From Peribacillus cavernae (lineage in GTDB: Bacteria > Bacillota > Bacilli > Bacillales > DSM-1321), in assembly GCF_003989135.1 (NCBI RefSeq), contig NZ_RYZZ01000010.1, positions 62,001 through 126,000 on the forward strand: a stretch of DNA of 64,000 bases. Direction: 5' to 3'. Below the pieces are notes generated by a model. It was not told where the DNA came from. It saw only the letters and a program-made list of their open reading frames with translations, and did not search any database. How positions within the stretch are numbered: position 1 is the stretch's first letter; every line of letters begins with the position of its first letter. Made by a program: the position numbers and the translations under genes. Positions 54,201 through 62,000 of this stretch are shown here, in pieces.

Positions 54201-54945
54201 AATCGTGATGAACTTCTTCACCGTCACAATCAGGGCAAACGACCCCCTCCTCAAGCAATCTATCGCGGTTATGAAGGGGCTCGTAGCGGTAATTTACCCC
54301 ATGAAACGATTCGGCATCCTGATTGGTTTGCGGATTAATCGGCCTGTTGCCGGTTAGGTCATCGACTTCCATTTCATCGTTAAAAAACCAGGCATACTCC
54401 CTGAAAGAAGGCAGGAACGGATTGTGAACATCGGCAAAAACACCGCTGTTTAATGGGTCGCCTGTTTCCGGATCTGTCCACCAGGAGCCTCGTTTTTCAA
54501 CGAGCAACGTCCCAAAAAGGCCTTGAATGCTTGAGCCGTCTTCCGTGCTCGACACATTGCCGAGATCAGTGAAAAAATAAATTCCTTCCCGGGTAGCATT
54601 AATTTCGTAAAGAATTTGTTCACCGCATTCGGCCAGGGAGCTGGGATTCAAACCAACGTTTGCCCCGTCTGATGTTAAAACGTTATAATCAGCTTCCTGG
54701 AAGTGCATACCGGCTGCAAAGGGAAGCTGATTCTCAAAAAGAATTTCCACTACGTCTCCTTCGTTTGCCCGGATCGTAAGCGGCTGCACGAGTTCGACAG
54801 GGGTAAACGGATTTTTTCGGACAAGTTCCTTTACTTTAGCTTCCTTTTCTTTTAACACATACATTCTTCCGTCAGGATTATGGTCGCCAAAATTATTGAC
54901 GACAATCCGGATCGGAATAGCTACTACATGATAGCGTCTTATCAT
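51298..54945 (-). CDS. MnxG-like six-domain multicopper oxidase, second copy
   Basis: 1215 residues, closely similar along its whole length to the product of the preceding gene. All copper-site motifs are kept: HVFHYHVHQW, HCHLYPHFEAGMW, FFHDHLFPISHQQHG, HSFNVHGLRW and C-terminal HTFHLHGHVW. Multiple cupredoxin units start with RYHVVAIPIRI-like, VVEFDVSMIELPIVYN and RRYDVVAFQTPIVYN strands. ATG 54945 is 6 bases after AAAGGAG and gives the same N-terminus as copy 1; an open extension reaches upstream (55002) with a CCC motif but has a poorer RBS. Last gene of the operon. Confidence 0.85.
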   Translation of the reverse strand: MIRRYHVVAIPIRIVVNNFGDHNPDGRMYVLKEKEAKVKELVRKNPFTPVELVQPLTIRANEGDVVEILFENQLPFAAGMHFQEADYNVLTSDGANVGLNPSSLAECGEQILYEINATREGIYFFTDLGNVSSTEDGSSIQGLFGTLLVEKRGSWWTDPETGDPLNSGVFADVHNPFLPSFREYAWFFNDEMEVDDLTGNRPINPQTNQDAESFHGVNYRYEPLHNRDRLLEEGVVCPDCDGEEVHHDSWVFGDPATPILRGYRGDPTMIRLIHAGVKETHVFHYHVHQWLRDPSNAGSEIIDSQAISPQSHYNVQPLYGLGSLSGAIGDVIVHCHLYPHFEAGMWGINRIFDTLQDGSQCYPNGVPIAALQPLPDRPCLPRPTKEKPGFPNFIPGKVGCKAPRPPLGIVGGREMTELEKNAAVPNARPGAVFTDSCLGNPVVVEFDVSMIELPIVYNKQGWNDPKGRIYVLDKDLDDVLSGKKEPEPLVLHIPAGSCIRLNFTNRLPHILDGDAFQLVTRTYEVGFHIHFVKFDVLVTDGANVGWNYDSSVLPGETIRYEWFADTELKAFFFHDHLFPISHQQHGVFGAGVIQPRFSQFFDSTTGEETERGTQVTVTHPIIPDYRDFALFVQDFALLFDKNGCPLAPPEFPGSQDDPGVFGVNYKNEPLQFRLGKDCDPAYSFSSFVNGDPVTPILMAYEGDPIRIRLLQGAHEESHSFNVHGLRWKSERPDNDSILLSQQHIGISESFTMEMDIPRAGDYLWAFEDEEDVWNGTWGLIRAFDQEVEDLIPLPDRPLPPPRTKPLPEVTGKPPALANPQSTLPPEASPNAPIRRYDVVAFQTPIVYNSYGDHDPFGIIFALEEDVDDILCGKKNPEPLVLRGNTGDIVEVTLTSRLKFELFPFQDGIHPYPPVKEQAFYPPSLRISLHVSLLDYDVTTSSGDTVGFNPDQTVGPGEKITYRWHVHDAVGTCAMWDVADLRNHRSFGAFGAFIAEPRFTTYLDPLTLEPVKTGTNIVLNNPLLGGNSREFVIIMHDGVRLVDKQGQLIVDPIDGILGVQDDLEDLVDTYDNGSRGFNYRTERLINRFREHPVLSDLFSSKVFGDPATPVFEAYAGEAVTIRLTMPSERRRAHTFHLHGHVWKFDPRDIDSRMDSYVGHMVPGAAEDLLLIGGAGGIFNFPGDYMYRSGNIRWDIEQGMWGIMRVHDKDQPHLPRL

Positions 54946-55049
54946 TGATTTCTCCTTTCCTGGACAGCAACATTCTTCATATGATGTTTTTGCTGTTTTG
55001 ATGTGCATCTCTTCAAATGAGTAAAGAGATGAATCCCCTTGGCATACAA

Positions 55050-58000
55050 TTAGTTTGTTAACCTGGGTAAATGAGGTTGATCCTTTTCGTGGACACGGAA
55101 AATACCCCACATTCCCTGTTCAATATCCCAGCGAATGTTGCCTGAGCGGTACATATAGTCTCCAGGGAAGTTGAAAATACCGCCAGCCCCGCCGATTAGG
55201 AGCAGATCATCCGTAGATCCTGGAACCATGTGACCGACAAATGAATCGATACGGGAAGAGAGATTTCTTGGATTGAATTTCCACGAATGGCCATGAAGGT
55301 GGAATGTGTGTGCCCGTCTGCGCTCGGATGGATTTGCAAGACGAATTACGACGGCTTCACCAAGGTATGCCTCAAAAACAGGTGTTGCCGGGTCACCGAA
55401 AACTTTTGAACTGAATAACTCGCTTAAAACAGGATGTTCATTTAATCGGTTAATCAGCCTTTCTGTCCGATAGTTGAAACCGCGCGAACCGTTATCATAG
55501 GTGTCAACGAGATCATCAATTTCCTCTGGTTCCCCGAGAATCCCTGCAATAGGGTCAATAATTAATTGGCCGTTTTTATCGACGAGCCGTACCCCGTCAT
55601 GCATAATCAGCACAAATTCTCTTGCATTGCCTGTGAGCGGATTGCTGATAATTACATTTGTGCCGGTTTTGACCGGTTGGAGAGTTGTCGGGTCAAGATA
55701 GGTTGTAAAGCGCGGCTCCGCGATAAAGGCTCCAAAAGCCCCGAAAGAGCGATGATTTCGCAAATCAGCCACATCCCACATTGCATTCGTTCCAAACGCC
55801 CCATTGACATACCAGCGATACGTAATTTTTTCGCCGGGTCCGACCGTTTGATCCGGATTAAATCCTACTGTATCCCCGCTTGACGTTGTCACATCATAAT
55901 CAAGCAAATTTGGATGCAGGGAGATTCTCAGTGAAGGAGGGTAGAATGCCTGTTCTTTCACCGGTGGATAAGGATGTATTCCATCTGCGAACGGAAATAA
56001 TTCAAATTTAAGCCGGCTTGTTAATGTGATCTCAATAAGATCACCGGTATTTCCACGCAGCACGAGCGGCTCCGGATTTGTCTTCCCGCTTAAGATGTCT
56101 TCCACGTCTTCTTCCAGGGCAAAAATGATGCCGAATGGATCATGATCACCATAAGAATTATAAATAATCGGCGTTTGAAAGGCGACAACATTAAATCTTC
56201 GGACGGGAGCGTTAAGTGGTGCTTCAGGCGGCAATGTATTCAGCAAGTTGGCAAGAGCCGGTGGTTTTCCGGTTACTTCCGGCAGCGGTATTGTCCTTGG
56301 CGGCGGCAACCGTCTGTCCGGCAGCGGGATCAAATCATCTACTTCTTGATCAAAAGCACGAATCAGCCCCCATGCACCGCTCCAAACATCTTCTTCATCT
56401 TCAAAGGCCCACAAGTAATCCCCTGCTCTTGGAATATCGGTTTCTAGAGTAAACGCTTCTGCAATTCCGGTATGCTGCTGCGATCTAAGAATCGAATCGT
56501 TGTCAGGAAACTCCGATTTCCACTTCAATCCATGTACATTAAAGCTGTGAGATTCTTCCTGAGCCCCTTGCAATAGGCGAATGCGGATCGGATCACCTTC
56601 ATAAGCAAGTAAAATCGGAGTGATGGGATCGCCGTTGACAAACGAACTGAAAGAATAAGCAGGATCCTTTTCCTTTCCGAGCCGGAATTGCAGCGGCTCA
56701 TTTTTATAGTTGACCGCAAAGACGCCGGGGTCATCCTGTGAGCCGGGAAATTCTGGCGGAGCAAGCGGGCAGCCGTTTTTGTCAAATAAAAGGGCAAAAT
56801 CCTGGACAAATAAAGAGTAGTCGCGATAGTCAGGAATGAGTGGATTTACCGCGGTTACTTGTGATCCACGTTCTGTTTCCTCGCCGGTTCTTGAATCAAA
56901 AAATTGAGAGAAGCGTGGGTGAACGGTCCCTGAACCGAAAACACCGTGCTGTTGGTGAGCAGCAGGAAATAAGTGGTCATGAAAGAAAAAGCCTTTTAAT
57001 TCGGTATCAGCAAACCATTCATATCGAATCGTCTCACCCGGAAGGACGGAGCTGTCATAGTTCCAGCCCACGTTTGCGCCATCAGAGACAAGGATATCAA
57101 ATTTCACGAAGTGGACATGAAATGCAGTCTCGTAAGTTCTTGTTACAAGCTGGAAGGCATCTCCATCAAGGACATGCGGCAGCCGGTTCGTAAAGTTCAT
57201 CCTAATGCACGAATCCGCCGGTATATGAAGCACAAGGGGTTCAGGCTCTTTTTTTCCTGAGAGCACATCATCCAGGTCTTTATCAAGGACGTACAATCTC
57301 CCTTTTGGATCATTCCAACCCTGCCTGTTATACATGATCGGCATTTCGATCATGGAAACATTGAATTCCACGACAACCGGGTTCCCTAGGCACGTATCGC
57401 TAAAAACCGCTCCAGGTCGCGCATTCGGGACAGCGGCATTTCTCTCGAGTTCCGTCATTTCCCTGCCGCCGACAATGCCAAGCGGGGGTCTCGGTGCTTT
57501 GCAGCCGACTTTACCAGGAATAAAGTTAGGAAATCCCGGCTTTTCTTTCGTTGGAAGCGGCGGGCGGGGACGGTCCGGCAGAGGCTGGAGCGGTTCAATC
57601 GGTATGCCGTTCGGGTAGCATTGGCTGCCATCCTGGAGTGTATCAAATATGCGATTGATTCCCCACATCCCGGCACCAAAATGCGGGTACAAATGACAAT
57701 GAACGATGACATCTCCAATTGCGCCCGAAAGACTTCCAAGCCCGTACAGTGGTTGGACATTATAATGAGATTGAGGGCTGATCGCCTGTACATCCAGCAT
57801 TTCAGACTGGAGATTGCTTGGATCCTTCAGCCACTGGTGAGCATGATAGTGAAAAGTGTGTGTTTCTTTTGCGGCTCCATGAATGAGTCGTATCATCGCC
57901 GGATCGTCTTTGTATCCGCGTAAAATAGGTGTTGCCGGGTCGCCGAATACCCAGGAATCATGGTGAACTTCTTCCCCATCACATTCTGGGCACACAACAC

Positions 58001-58700
58001 CTTCCTCCAGCAATCTTTCGCGATTGTGAAGCGGTTCAATGCGGTAATTTACCCCATGAAACGATTCGACATCCTGTCCGGTCACCGGATCAAGCGGTCT
58101 GTTTCCGGTTAAATCATCTACTTCCATTTCATCGCCGAAAAACCAGGCATACTCCCGGAAGGAAGGCAGAAAAGGATTGTGGACATCGGCAAAAACGCCG
58201 CTGGTTAACGGTCCGCCTGTCAGGGGGTCTGTCCACCAGGAACCCCGTCTTTCAACAAGCAACGTACCATACAGACCTTGAAGGCTTGAGCCGTCTTGTG
58301 TACTGGACACGTTGCCTAGATCGGTGAAAAAATAAATTCCTTCGCGCATGGCGTGGATCTCATAAAGAATGGTTTCGCCACAATCTGCTAATGAACTTGG
58401 GTTAAACCCGACATTCGCCCCATCTGACGTTAATACGTTATAATCGGCTTCCTGAAAATGCATCCCGGCTGCAAAGGGCAGCCGGTTTTCAAATAGAATT
58501 TCCACCATATCTCCTTCATTTGCCCGGATCGTAAGCGGCTGTACGAGTTCAACAGGTGTAAACGGGTTTTTTCGGACAAGTTCGTTTACAGTAGCTTCAT
58601 TTTCTTTTAATACATACATCACTCCATCGGGATTATGGTCGCCAAAATTATTAACGACAATCCGGATTGGAATGGCGACGACATGATAACGTCTAATCAT
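55050..58700 (-). CDS. mnxG: MnxG-like multicopper oxidase (Mn(II) oxidase type), first copy
   Basis: 1216 residues, essentially the length of Bacillus MnxG (about 1217), the spore-surface Mn(II) oxidase. Three large repeats, each two cupredoxin domains. Copper ligands visible: HTFHYH at 281-286, HCHLYPHFGAGM at 334-345, HDHLFP at 574-579, HQQHG at 582-586, HTFHLHGH at 1131-1138. A CPEC pair near 237-240 is an extra. No signal peptide, as expected for a protein assembled onto the spore from the mother cell. Only 18 bases separate it from the mnxF-like gene. The naming rests on size, motifs and the E-F-G gene order; the activity is inferred. Confidence 0.78.
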   Translation of the reverse strand: MIRRYHVVAIPIRIVVNNFGDHNPDGVMYVLKENEATVNELVRKNPFTPVELVQPLTIRANEGDMVEILFENRLPFAAGMHFQEADYNVLTSDGANVGFNPSSLADCGETILYEIHAMREGIYFFTDLGNVSSTQDGSSLQGLYGTLLVERRGSWWTDPLTGGPLTSGVFADVHNPFLPSFREYAWFFGDEMEVDDLTGNRPLDPVTGQDVESFHGVNYRIEPLHNRERLLEEGVVCPECDGEEVHHDSWVFGDPATPILRGYKDDPAMIRLIHGAAKETHTFHYHAHQWLKDPSNLQSEMLDVQAISPQSHYNVQPLYGLGSLSGAIGDVIVHCHLYPHFGAGMWGINRIFDTLQDGSQCYPNGIPIEPLQPLPDRPRPPLPTKEKPGFPNFIPGKVGCKAPRPPLGIVGGREMTELERNAAVPNARPGAVFSDTCLGNPVVVEFNVSMIEMPIMYNRQGWNDPKGRLYVLDKDLDDVLSGKKEPEPLVLHIPADSCIRMNFTNRLPHVLDGDAFQLVTRTYETAFHVHFVKFDILVSDGANVGWNYDSSVLPGETIRYEWFADTELKGFFFHDHLFPAAHQQHGVFGSGTVHPRFSQFFDSRTGEETERGSQVTAVNPLIPDYRDYSLFVQDFALLFDKNGCPLAPPEFPGSQDDPGVFAVNYKNEPLQFRLGKEKDPAYSFSSFVNGDPITPILLAYEGDPIRIRLLQGAQEESHSFNVHGLKWKSEFPDNDSILRSQQHTGIAEAFTLETDIPRAGDYLWAFEDEEDVWSGAWGLIRAFDQEVDDLIPLPDRRLPPPRTIPLPEVTGKPPALANLLNTLPPEAPLNAPVRRFNVVAFQTPIIYNSYGDHDPFGIIFALEEDVEDILSGKTNPEPLVLRGNTGDLIEITLTSRLKFELFPFADGIHPYPPVKEQAFYPPSLRISLHPNLLDYDVTTSSGDTVGFNPDQTVGPGEKITYRWYVNGAFGTNAMWDVADLRNHRSFGAFGAFIAEPRFTTYLDPTTLQPVKTGTNVIISNPLTGNAREFVLIMHDGVRLVDKNGQLIIDPIAGILGEPEEIDDLVDTYDNGSRGFNYRTERLINRLNEHPVLSELFSSKVFGDPATPVFEAYLGEAVVIRLANPSERRRAHTFHLHGHSWKFNPRNLSSRIDSFVGHMVPGSTDDLLLIGGAGGIFNFPGDYMYRSGNIRWDIEQGMWGIFRVHEKDQPHLPRLTN

Positions 58701-58718
58701 TCATTTCCCCCCCAACTA

Positions 58719-59015
58719 TTAAGTCATGTCTTTTAATTCCGGAATTTGTGGTTCGCCTGGGCGTTCTATATAAAACACTTCAATGTTATGAATATGGATA
58801 AACCAGGTTCTGTCTTCCAATTGTGAAAAGTGGGTCGTTTCCACATCTAGCTCTATAAGGTCTTCCACTACATCGACAATTGTTCCGATAAACAGAAAAG
58901 GAAACGATGGGGAGAGAATAATTACCTTTTGGCCAATTCCATCGATAAAATGGTCAAGAAGCGCCATATCGTGAATGGCGTTTACGTCAATATTATTTGA
59001 ATTGTCATGTGTCAT
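58719..59015 (-). CDS. mnxF: MnxF-like small subunit
   Basis: 98 residues; after a polar start come HFIDGIGQKVIILSPSFPFL, then FIGTIVDVVEDLIELDVETT and WFIHIHNIEVFYIER, a five-strand beta pattern. Size and position directly before mnxG match MnxF, which with MnxE forms a small-subunit assembly bound to MnxG (family knowledge). The HIHN segment could bind metal. RBS GGAGG before ATG 59015. Assignment is by operon position and size. Confidence 0.62.
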   Translation of the reverse strand: MTHDNSNNIDVNAIHDMALLDHFIDGIGQKVIILSPSFPFLFIGTIVDVVEDLIELDVETTHFSQLEDRTWFIHIHNIEVFYIERPGEPQIPELKDMT

Positions 59016-59042
59016 TTTCTAATATCCTCCTTCATCTTTTAG

Positions 59043-59345
59043 TTAAACAAGCGGAAATCGAGCTTCACAATCAAAATTAGGTGTGAAATGGGCAATTTTT
59101 TCAAGAGGAATCGATAAAGGTGTTGGAAATTGAAAAAAAGGTGCATTTAAAATTTTAATCGTTGCAGGAAAGATAGTAATATGTCCAGTCTCAACTTCGA
59201 CGATCGGCCCGCAGAAAATCGGGCGGAACGTTTGACCAAGCAGGTTGAGCTGGGCAGATTCTGTCACGACCAAAATTGACTCGCCGATTAACCTATTTAG
59301 CTGCCTGAGTATTAAATCTTCTCTTTCGCTGTTTTGATTGCTCAT
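59043..59345 (-). CDS. mnxE: MnxE-like small subunit
   Basis: 100 residues: helix (EREDLILRQLNRLIGESILV) then strands VVTESAQLNLLGQTFRPIFC, GPIVEVETGHITIFPATIKI, and PLSIPLEKIAHFTP. It shares the beta-barrel pattern and size with the next gene. ATG 59345 follows AAAGGAGG; a TTG six bases earlier is too near the RBS. First gene of mnxE-mnxF-mnxG-mnxG2. The mnxA-D genes known from other Mn-oxidising Bacillus are not seen here. Confidence 0.62.
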   Translation of the reverse strand: MSNQNSEREDLILRQLNRLIGESILVVTESAQLNLLGQTFRPIFCGPIVEVETGHITIFPATIKILNAPFFQFPTPLSIPLEKIAHFTPNFDCEARFPLV

Positions 59346-59389
59346 TTGCAATCCTCCTTTTTTACTATTACGTACACATACTATTCCTG

Positions 59390-59398
59390 TATGATATG
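59390..59398 (-). promoter_or_regulatory. Sporulation-type -10 element upstream of mnxE
   Basis: CATATCATA on the minus strand fits CATA-N3-TA exactly, 45 bases before the start. No AC is found 16-17 bases upstream, so only the -10 supports it. The published mnx promoter is of the sigma-K type (family knowledge). Confidence 0.4.
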
Positions 59399-59569
59399 TC
59401 CTGTTCAGGTTACTAACCTAATTGTTTGGAAAATCAAGGGAAACCTTTTTCCTAAACAGCTTGATCTTCATTTGCCTTTATTAAATAAAACAGGCAGTTG
59501 TACAAGCAACAGGAAATCTCTCACATAAAATGTTATAGATTATAAAACTTTTTGATGGAGGTGTGAAAA

Positions 59570-60325
59570 GTGGCAAAAAAACAAGTTCGTGAAACATTTC
59601 GCTGTCCCGAAATTGTCCCACCCGATGCACCCGATGACTTCTGTATCCCTGAGTTCCGTTGTCCGGAACGAATCGAAACGTTTAAATTCCCTTCACCGAC
59701 GAGCTGTCTGCCTCCTGAAGAAACAGAAGAGCTTGAAGCACGTATTGATGCGGCAAACGAGCTTTTGCTTGATTTAGGGCTGTCTGCCCGGCGTGAAGAT
59801 GAAGAAAGGAGAGAAGAAGCAAGGAGGGAAGCGTTTGAAGGTCTGATTGGACAAAATGTCGAGGTAGAACTGGACTGTCCCAATGAAAACAATCCGGAAA
59901 AAAATCGTGTTGTAAAAGGACGAGTCCATTTTGCAGGTGAAGATTTTGTCATATTAAGGAGAAACGAAAAGCAAGTTTTAATTCCGTTATTAAAAATTTG
60001 TTCCATTGACCTGCAAAATCGTTTTGCGGAACCCGAGGAGAATCAACAGTTAATCGACATCGATCCATGCCTTAGAAGAGCAATTACCTTTAACTTTGGC
60101 GAAGTTGTTTCACAGTCTCCGCAATTGATTGAAATTTTCTTTGGACTCAGGTTGGGAGTATTTCTCCTTACATTTCTGGATCAGCGAATCAAGGCCGTAT
60201 TGGAGGATGAAGTGATTGCGGGGAAGTTAGTGGAAGCAACACAAGATTCACTTACCGTTTGTCAGAACGGGGGAAATCATGAAATACCGATAGATGATGT
60301 CTGTTTTTTGGCAATAACAGATTAA
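59570..60325 (+). CDS. Probable spore-surface protein with two Sm-like segments
   Basis: 251 residues, divergent from the mnx operon. The N-terminus carries Cys/Pro spacing (FRCPEIVPPDAPDDFCIPEF-RCPER), followed by an acidic/Arg coiled coil (ARREDEERREEARREAFEG). Then LIGQNVEVELDCP...VVKGRVHFAGEDFVILRRNEK...IPLLKICSIDL and a second unit EVIAGKLVEATQDSLTVCQN...EIPIDDVCFLAI. These units have the same strand order as the MnxE/F-like proteins and the 50412 gene. Start GTG 59570 with GGAGGTG upstream. Function unknown. Confidence 0.6.
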   Translation: MAKKQVRETFRCPEIVPPDAPDDFCIPEFRCPERIETFKFPSPTSCLPPEETEELEARIDAANELLLDLGLSARREDEERREEARREAFEGLIGQNVEVELDCPNENNPEKNRVVKGRVHFAGEDFVILRRNEKQVLIPLLKICSIDLQNRFAEPEENQQLIDIDPCLRRAITFNFGEVVSQSPQLIEIFFGLRLGVFLLTFLDQRIKAVLEDEVIAGKLVEATQDSLTVCQNGGNHEIPIDDVCFLAITD

Positions 60326-60449
60326 CAACTTGTCCTGCTGAATGCTTCTTAGGCTGTCGAGAAACTACGATAGCCTATTTGCTTTTCAAATATTAAAATT
60401 TCCGCTGCTCATATTCATAAGAGAATCTAAATCAAAAAAATTCGAAAGA

Positions 60450-60482
60450 AAAAAAAGCCTGTAGAACATTTCTCTACAAGCT
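60450..60482 (-). terminator. Terminator of the Cys-rich gene group
   Basis: On the minus strand AGCTTGTAGA-gaaatgt-TCTACAGGCT followed by eight Ts. Confidence 0.82.
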
Positions 60483-60525
60483 GATTCAAATTATAACTCA
60501 TGGTGTTTTTTTTGTTACTGTTCTG

Positions 60526-61101
60526 TTAACAGCAATCATGTTTATCATGTTTGTCATGTCTGTCCTCTTTGATTTCAACCATCTTTACGTTCTCGAGCGG
60601 GATAATACGGAACTTCTCGTCGCGGCGTCTTCTCCTGTTTCTTCGGTTTCTTTTATTTCTCCTGTTATCATTGTCTCTGTCGTTGTCGTTTTCTTCATCG
60701 TTATCTCTATCTCTGTCGTTTTCTTCATCGTTATCTCTATCTCTGTCGTTTTCTTCATCGTTATCTCTATCTCTGTCATTATCTCTTAGTACATTCACTT
60801 CAACAAAGTCTGAACCGACAAAACAGATGACAGCATCGAACTCCTCGCATCTGTCTCCACACTCTGTTTTTATTCTTACGTCACAGTCAATAAGCTGACG
60901 AAGCCGAAAAGCGAGTCCGCTTTGCAGTCCTCCCAATCGAATTTGAAAGCGGTCGTCGCAAAATTTATCACGTCCATCAAAACGGTCAAAACGGTCAAAG
61001 CGGTTGTCAAACCTGTCAAAATGATGATCATCAATATGACCATGATCATGGTGAAAAGGTTTGTTGCACCTTGAACAATGCGAATTGTGAAAATGGCTCA
61101 T
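60526..61101 (-). CDS. His/Asp/Cys-rich spore-surface-like protein with NDEENDRDRD repeats
   Basis: 191 residues in four parts: His/Cys-rich start (HFHNSHCSRCNKPFHHDHGH), Phe-Asp-Arg repeats (RFDNRFDRFDRFDGRD), a CotB/Sm-like module (RLRQLIDCDVRIKTECGDRC-EEFDAVICFVGSDFVEVNV) interrupted by three 10-residue acidic repeats and an Arg/Asn run (RRNKRNRRNRRRRR), and a closing strand FRIIPLENVKMVEI, ending in HDKHDKHDCC. Strong metal-binding composition. The 13-base gap from the next gene upstream implies an operon. Role unknown; coat or exosporium likely. Confidence 0.62.
   Translation of the reverse strand: MSHFHNSHCSRCNKPFHHDHGHIDDHHFDRFDNRFDRFDRFDGRDKFCDDRFQIRLGGLQSGLAFRLRQLIDCDVRIKTECGDRCEEFDAVICFVGSDFVEVNVLRDNDRDRDNDEENDRDRDNDEENDRDRDNDEENDNDRDNDNRRNKRNRRNRRRRRDEKFRIIPLENVKMVEIKEDRHDKHDKHDCC
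60685..60780 (-). repeat. Three tandem 30-base repeats in the Asp/Glu/Arg segment
   Basis: Units containing CATCGTTATCTCTATCTCTGTC (plus strand view; broken here into GTTTTCTTCATCG and TTATCTCTATCTCTGTC) repeat three times almost perfectly and encode NDEENDRDRD. In frame and contiguous, so this is a coding microrepeat, not spacers. Confidence 0.75.
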
Positions 61102-61114
61102 TTATCTCTCTCCT

Positions 61115-61567
61115 TTACATGATAATAACAATTTTGTTCACGGTTCCTTGCCGATCGTTTCCGTTTTGTAAGGTTATATGACGATCTTCATGTTCCGTTG
61201 AGTTCCTGTTTGATATTGTATTAAGGTTTTGATCAAACATCCTTGTACCTTCGCAGTTTCTTTTTCGTAAAGGTGTTAGCTCTCTGAATGGTCTTTGTCC
61301 ACCTGAACAGCTGCATAAACGTGAGGGATTTTGTTGAAAATTCCTGTTTAGCCGAAAATCTCTAAGGTTGCGTTGCTGTTGAAACGAATTTTCCATACGG
61401 CATTCTGAACATTGGCAGTGATGTTGTTCTTGGTGGCAAGTGCATGTATCCAGTGAAATCCTTCCTGTTGAACGTTGATCAACTGAAGAACGTGGTTGGA
61501 AAGTTTGCAGATCATTCTGCTGGCAATTGCAAAAACGATTTAGATCTTGATTCCGAGACAACTCCAT
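61115..61567 (-). CDS. Cys/Gln/Asn/Arg-rich spore-surface-like protein
   Basis: 150 residues with scattered cysteines in pairs (CNCQQ, CTCHQEQHHCQCSECR, CSC) and many Gln, Asn and Arg. No membrane segment or enzyme motif. ATG 61567 follows AGGGGGTTACTT. Two CATA-N3-TA matches (CATAGGATA and CATAAAATA) lie within 50 bases upstream, fitting late mother-cell expression, though without a good -35. Probably an insoluble, cross-linked coat component. Same strand and likely same unit as the gene at 60526. Confidence 0.58.
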   Translation of the reverse strand: MELSRNQDLNRFCNCQQNDLQTFQPRSSVDQRSTGRISLDTCTCHQEQHHCQCSECRMENSFQQQRNLRDFRLNRNFQQNPSRLCSCSGGQRPFRELTPLRKRNCEGTRMFDQNLNTISNRNSTEHEDRHITLQNGNDRQGTVNKIVIIM

Positions 61568-61699
61568 AAGTAACCCCCTATCCTATGACATACGTTATTT
61601 TATGCTTGGGTTACTGTTTTGATCGGACAAACATCCAGTAATGAGAAAATGGATGCTTGCCGGGCAAAGCGAACGATAAAAAATCATCCGCTCCGTTTT

Positions 61700-61873
61700 T
61701 TAACAAAACCTATCAAATCGGTCAAAGTGATGGAAACGATCAAAGCCGCAAAAACAGTCTAATTTACTTTGAAATCTTCTGCTTTCACACGAACATGGAT
61801 TAAAGAATCTGCGATTAAAGCAGGAGTCACAATGGCACAGGGAACGGCAATGTCCTTTTCTTCTACAACTCAT
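61700..61873 (-). CDS. Tiny Cys-rich protein, 57 residues
   Basis: Starts MSCRRKGHCRSLCHCDSCFN and ends FCGFDRFHHFDRFDRFC; 10 of 57 residues are Cys. It shares the FDRF repeat with the 191-residue protein downstream. RBS AAAGGAGTGACC before ATG 61873 is excellent. Its composition fits a disulfide- or metal-rich spore-layer component. No longer reading frame covers this gap. Confidence 0.6.
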   Translation of the reverse strand: MSCRRKGHCRSLCHCDSCFNRRFFNPCSCESRRFQSKLDCFCGFDRFHHFDRFDRFC

Positions 61874-62000
61874 TAGCGGTCACTCCTTTCATAACCGGAT
61901 AATACAGCGTATGTGAAACAAGCAGATTGCGAAAGGGACAAGTGTCCTCAGAAAAAAATTGTGGGAAATGGCTGCTATAAAATAGTTACATGCATTAGAA

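Noticed and set aside
53597-58327. Several plus-strand frames of 65-132 codons inside the oxidase genes
   Set aside because: They are antisense shadows of a strongly coding minus strand and lack RBSs; similar shadows occur in both copies because the genes are duplicates.
51298-58700. CotA-type laccase or copper-efflux oxidase
   Set aside because: Those are about 500 residues with three cupredoxin domains; these are over 1200 residues with six and have the E-F-G gene order.
60685-60780. Possible CRISPR-like array of 30-base repeats
   Set aside because: Repeats are contiguous without spacers, are in frame and encode NDEENDRDRD in a real gene.
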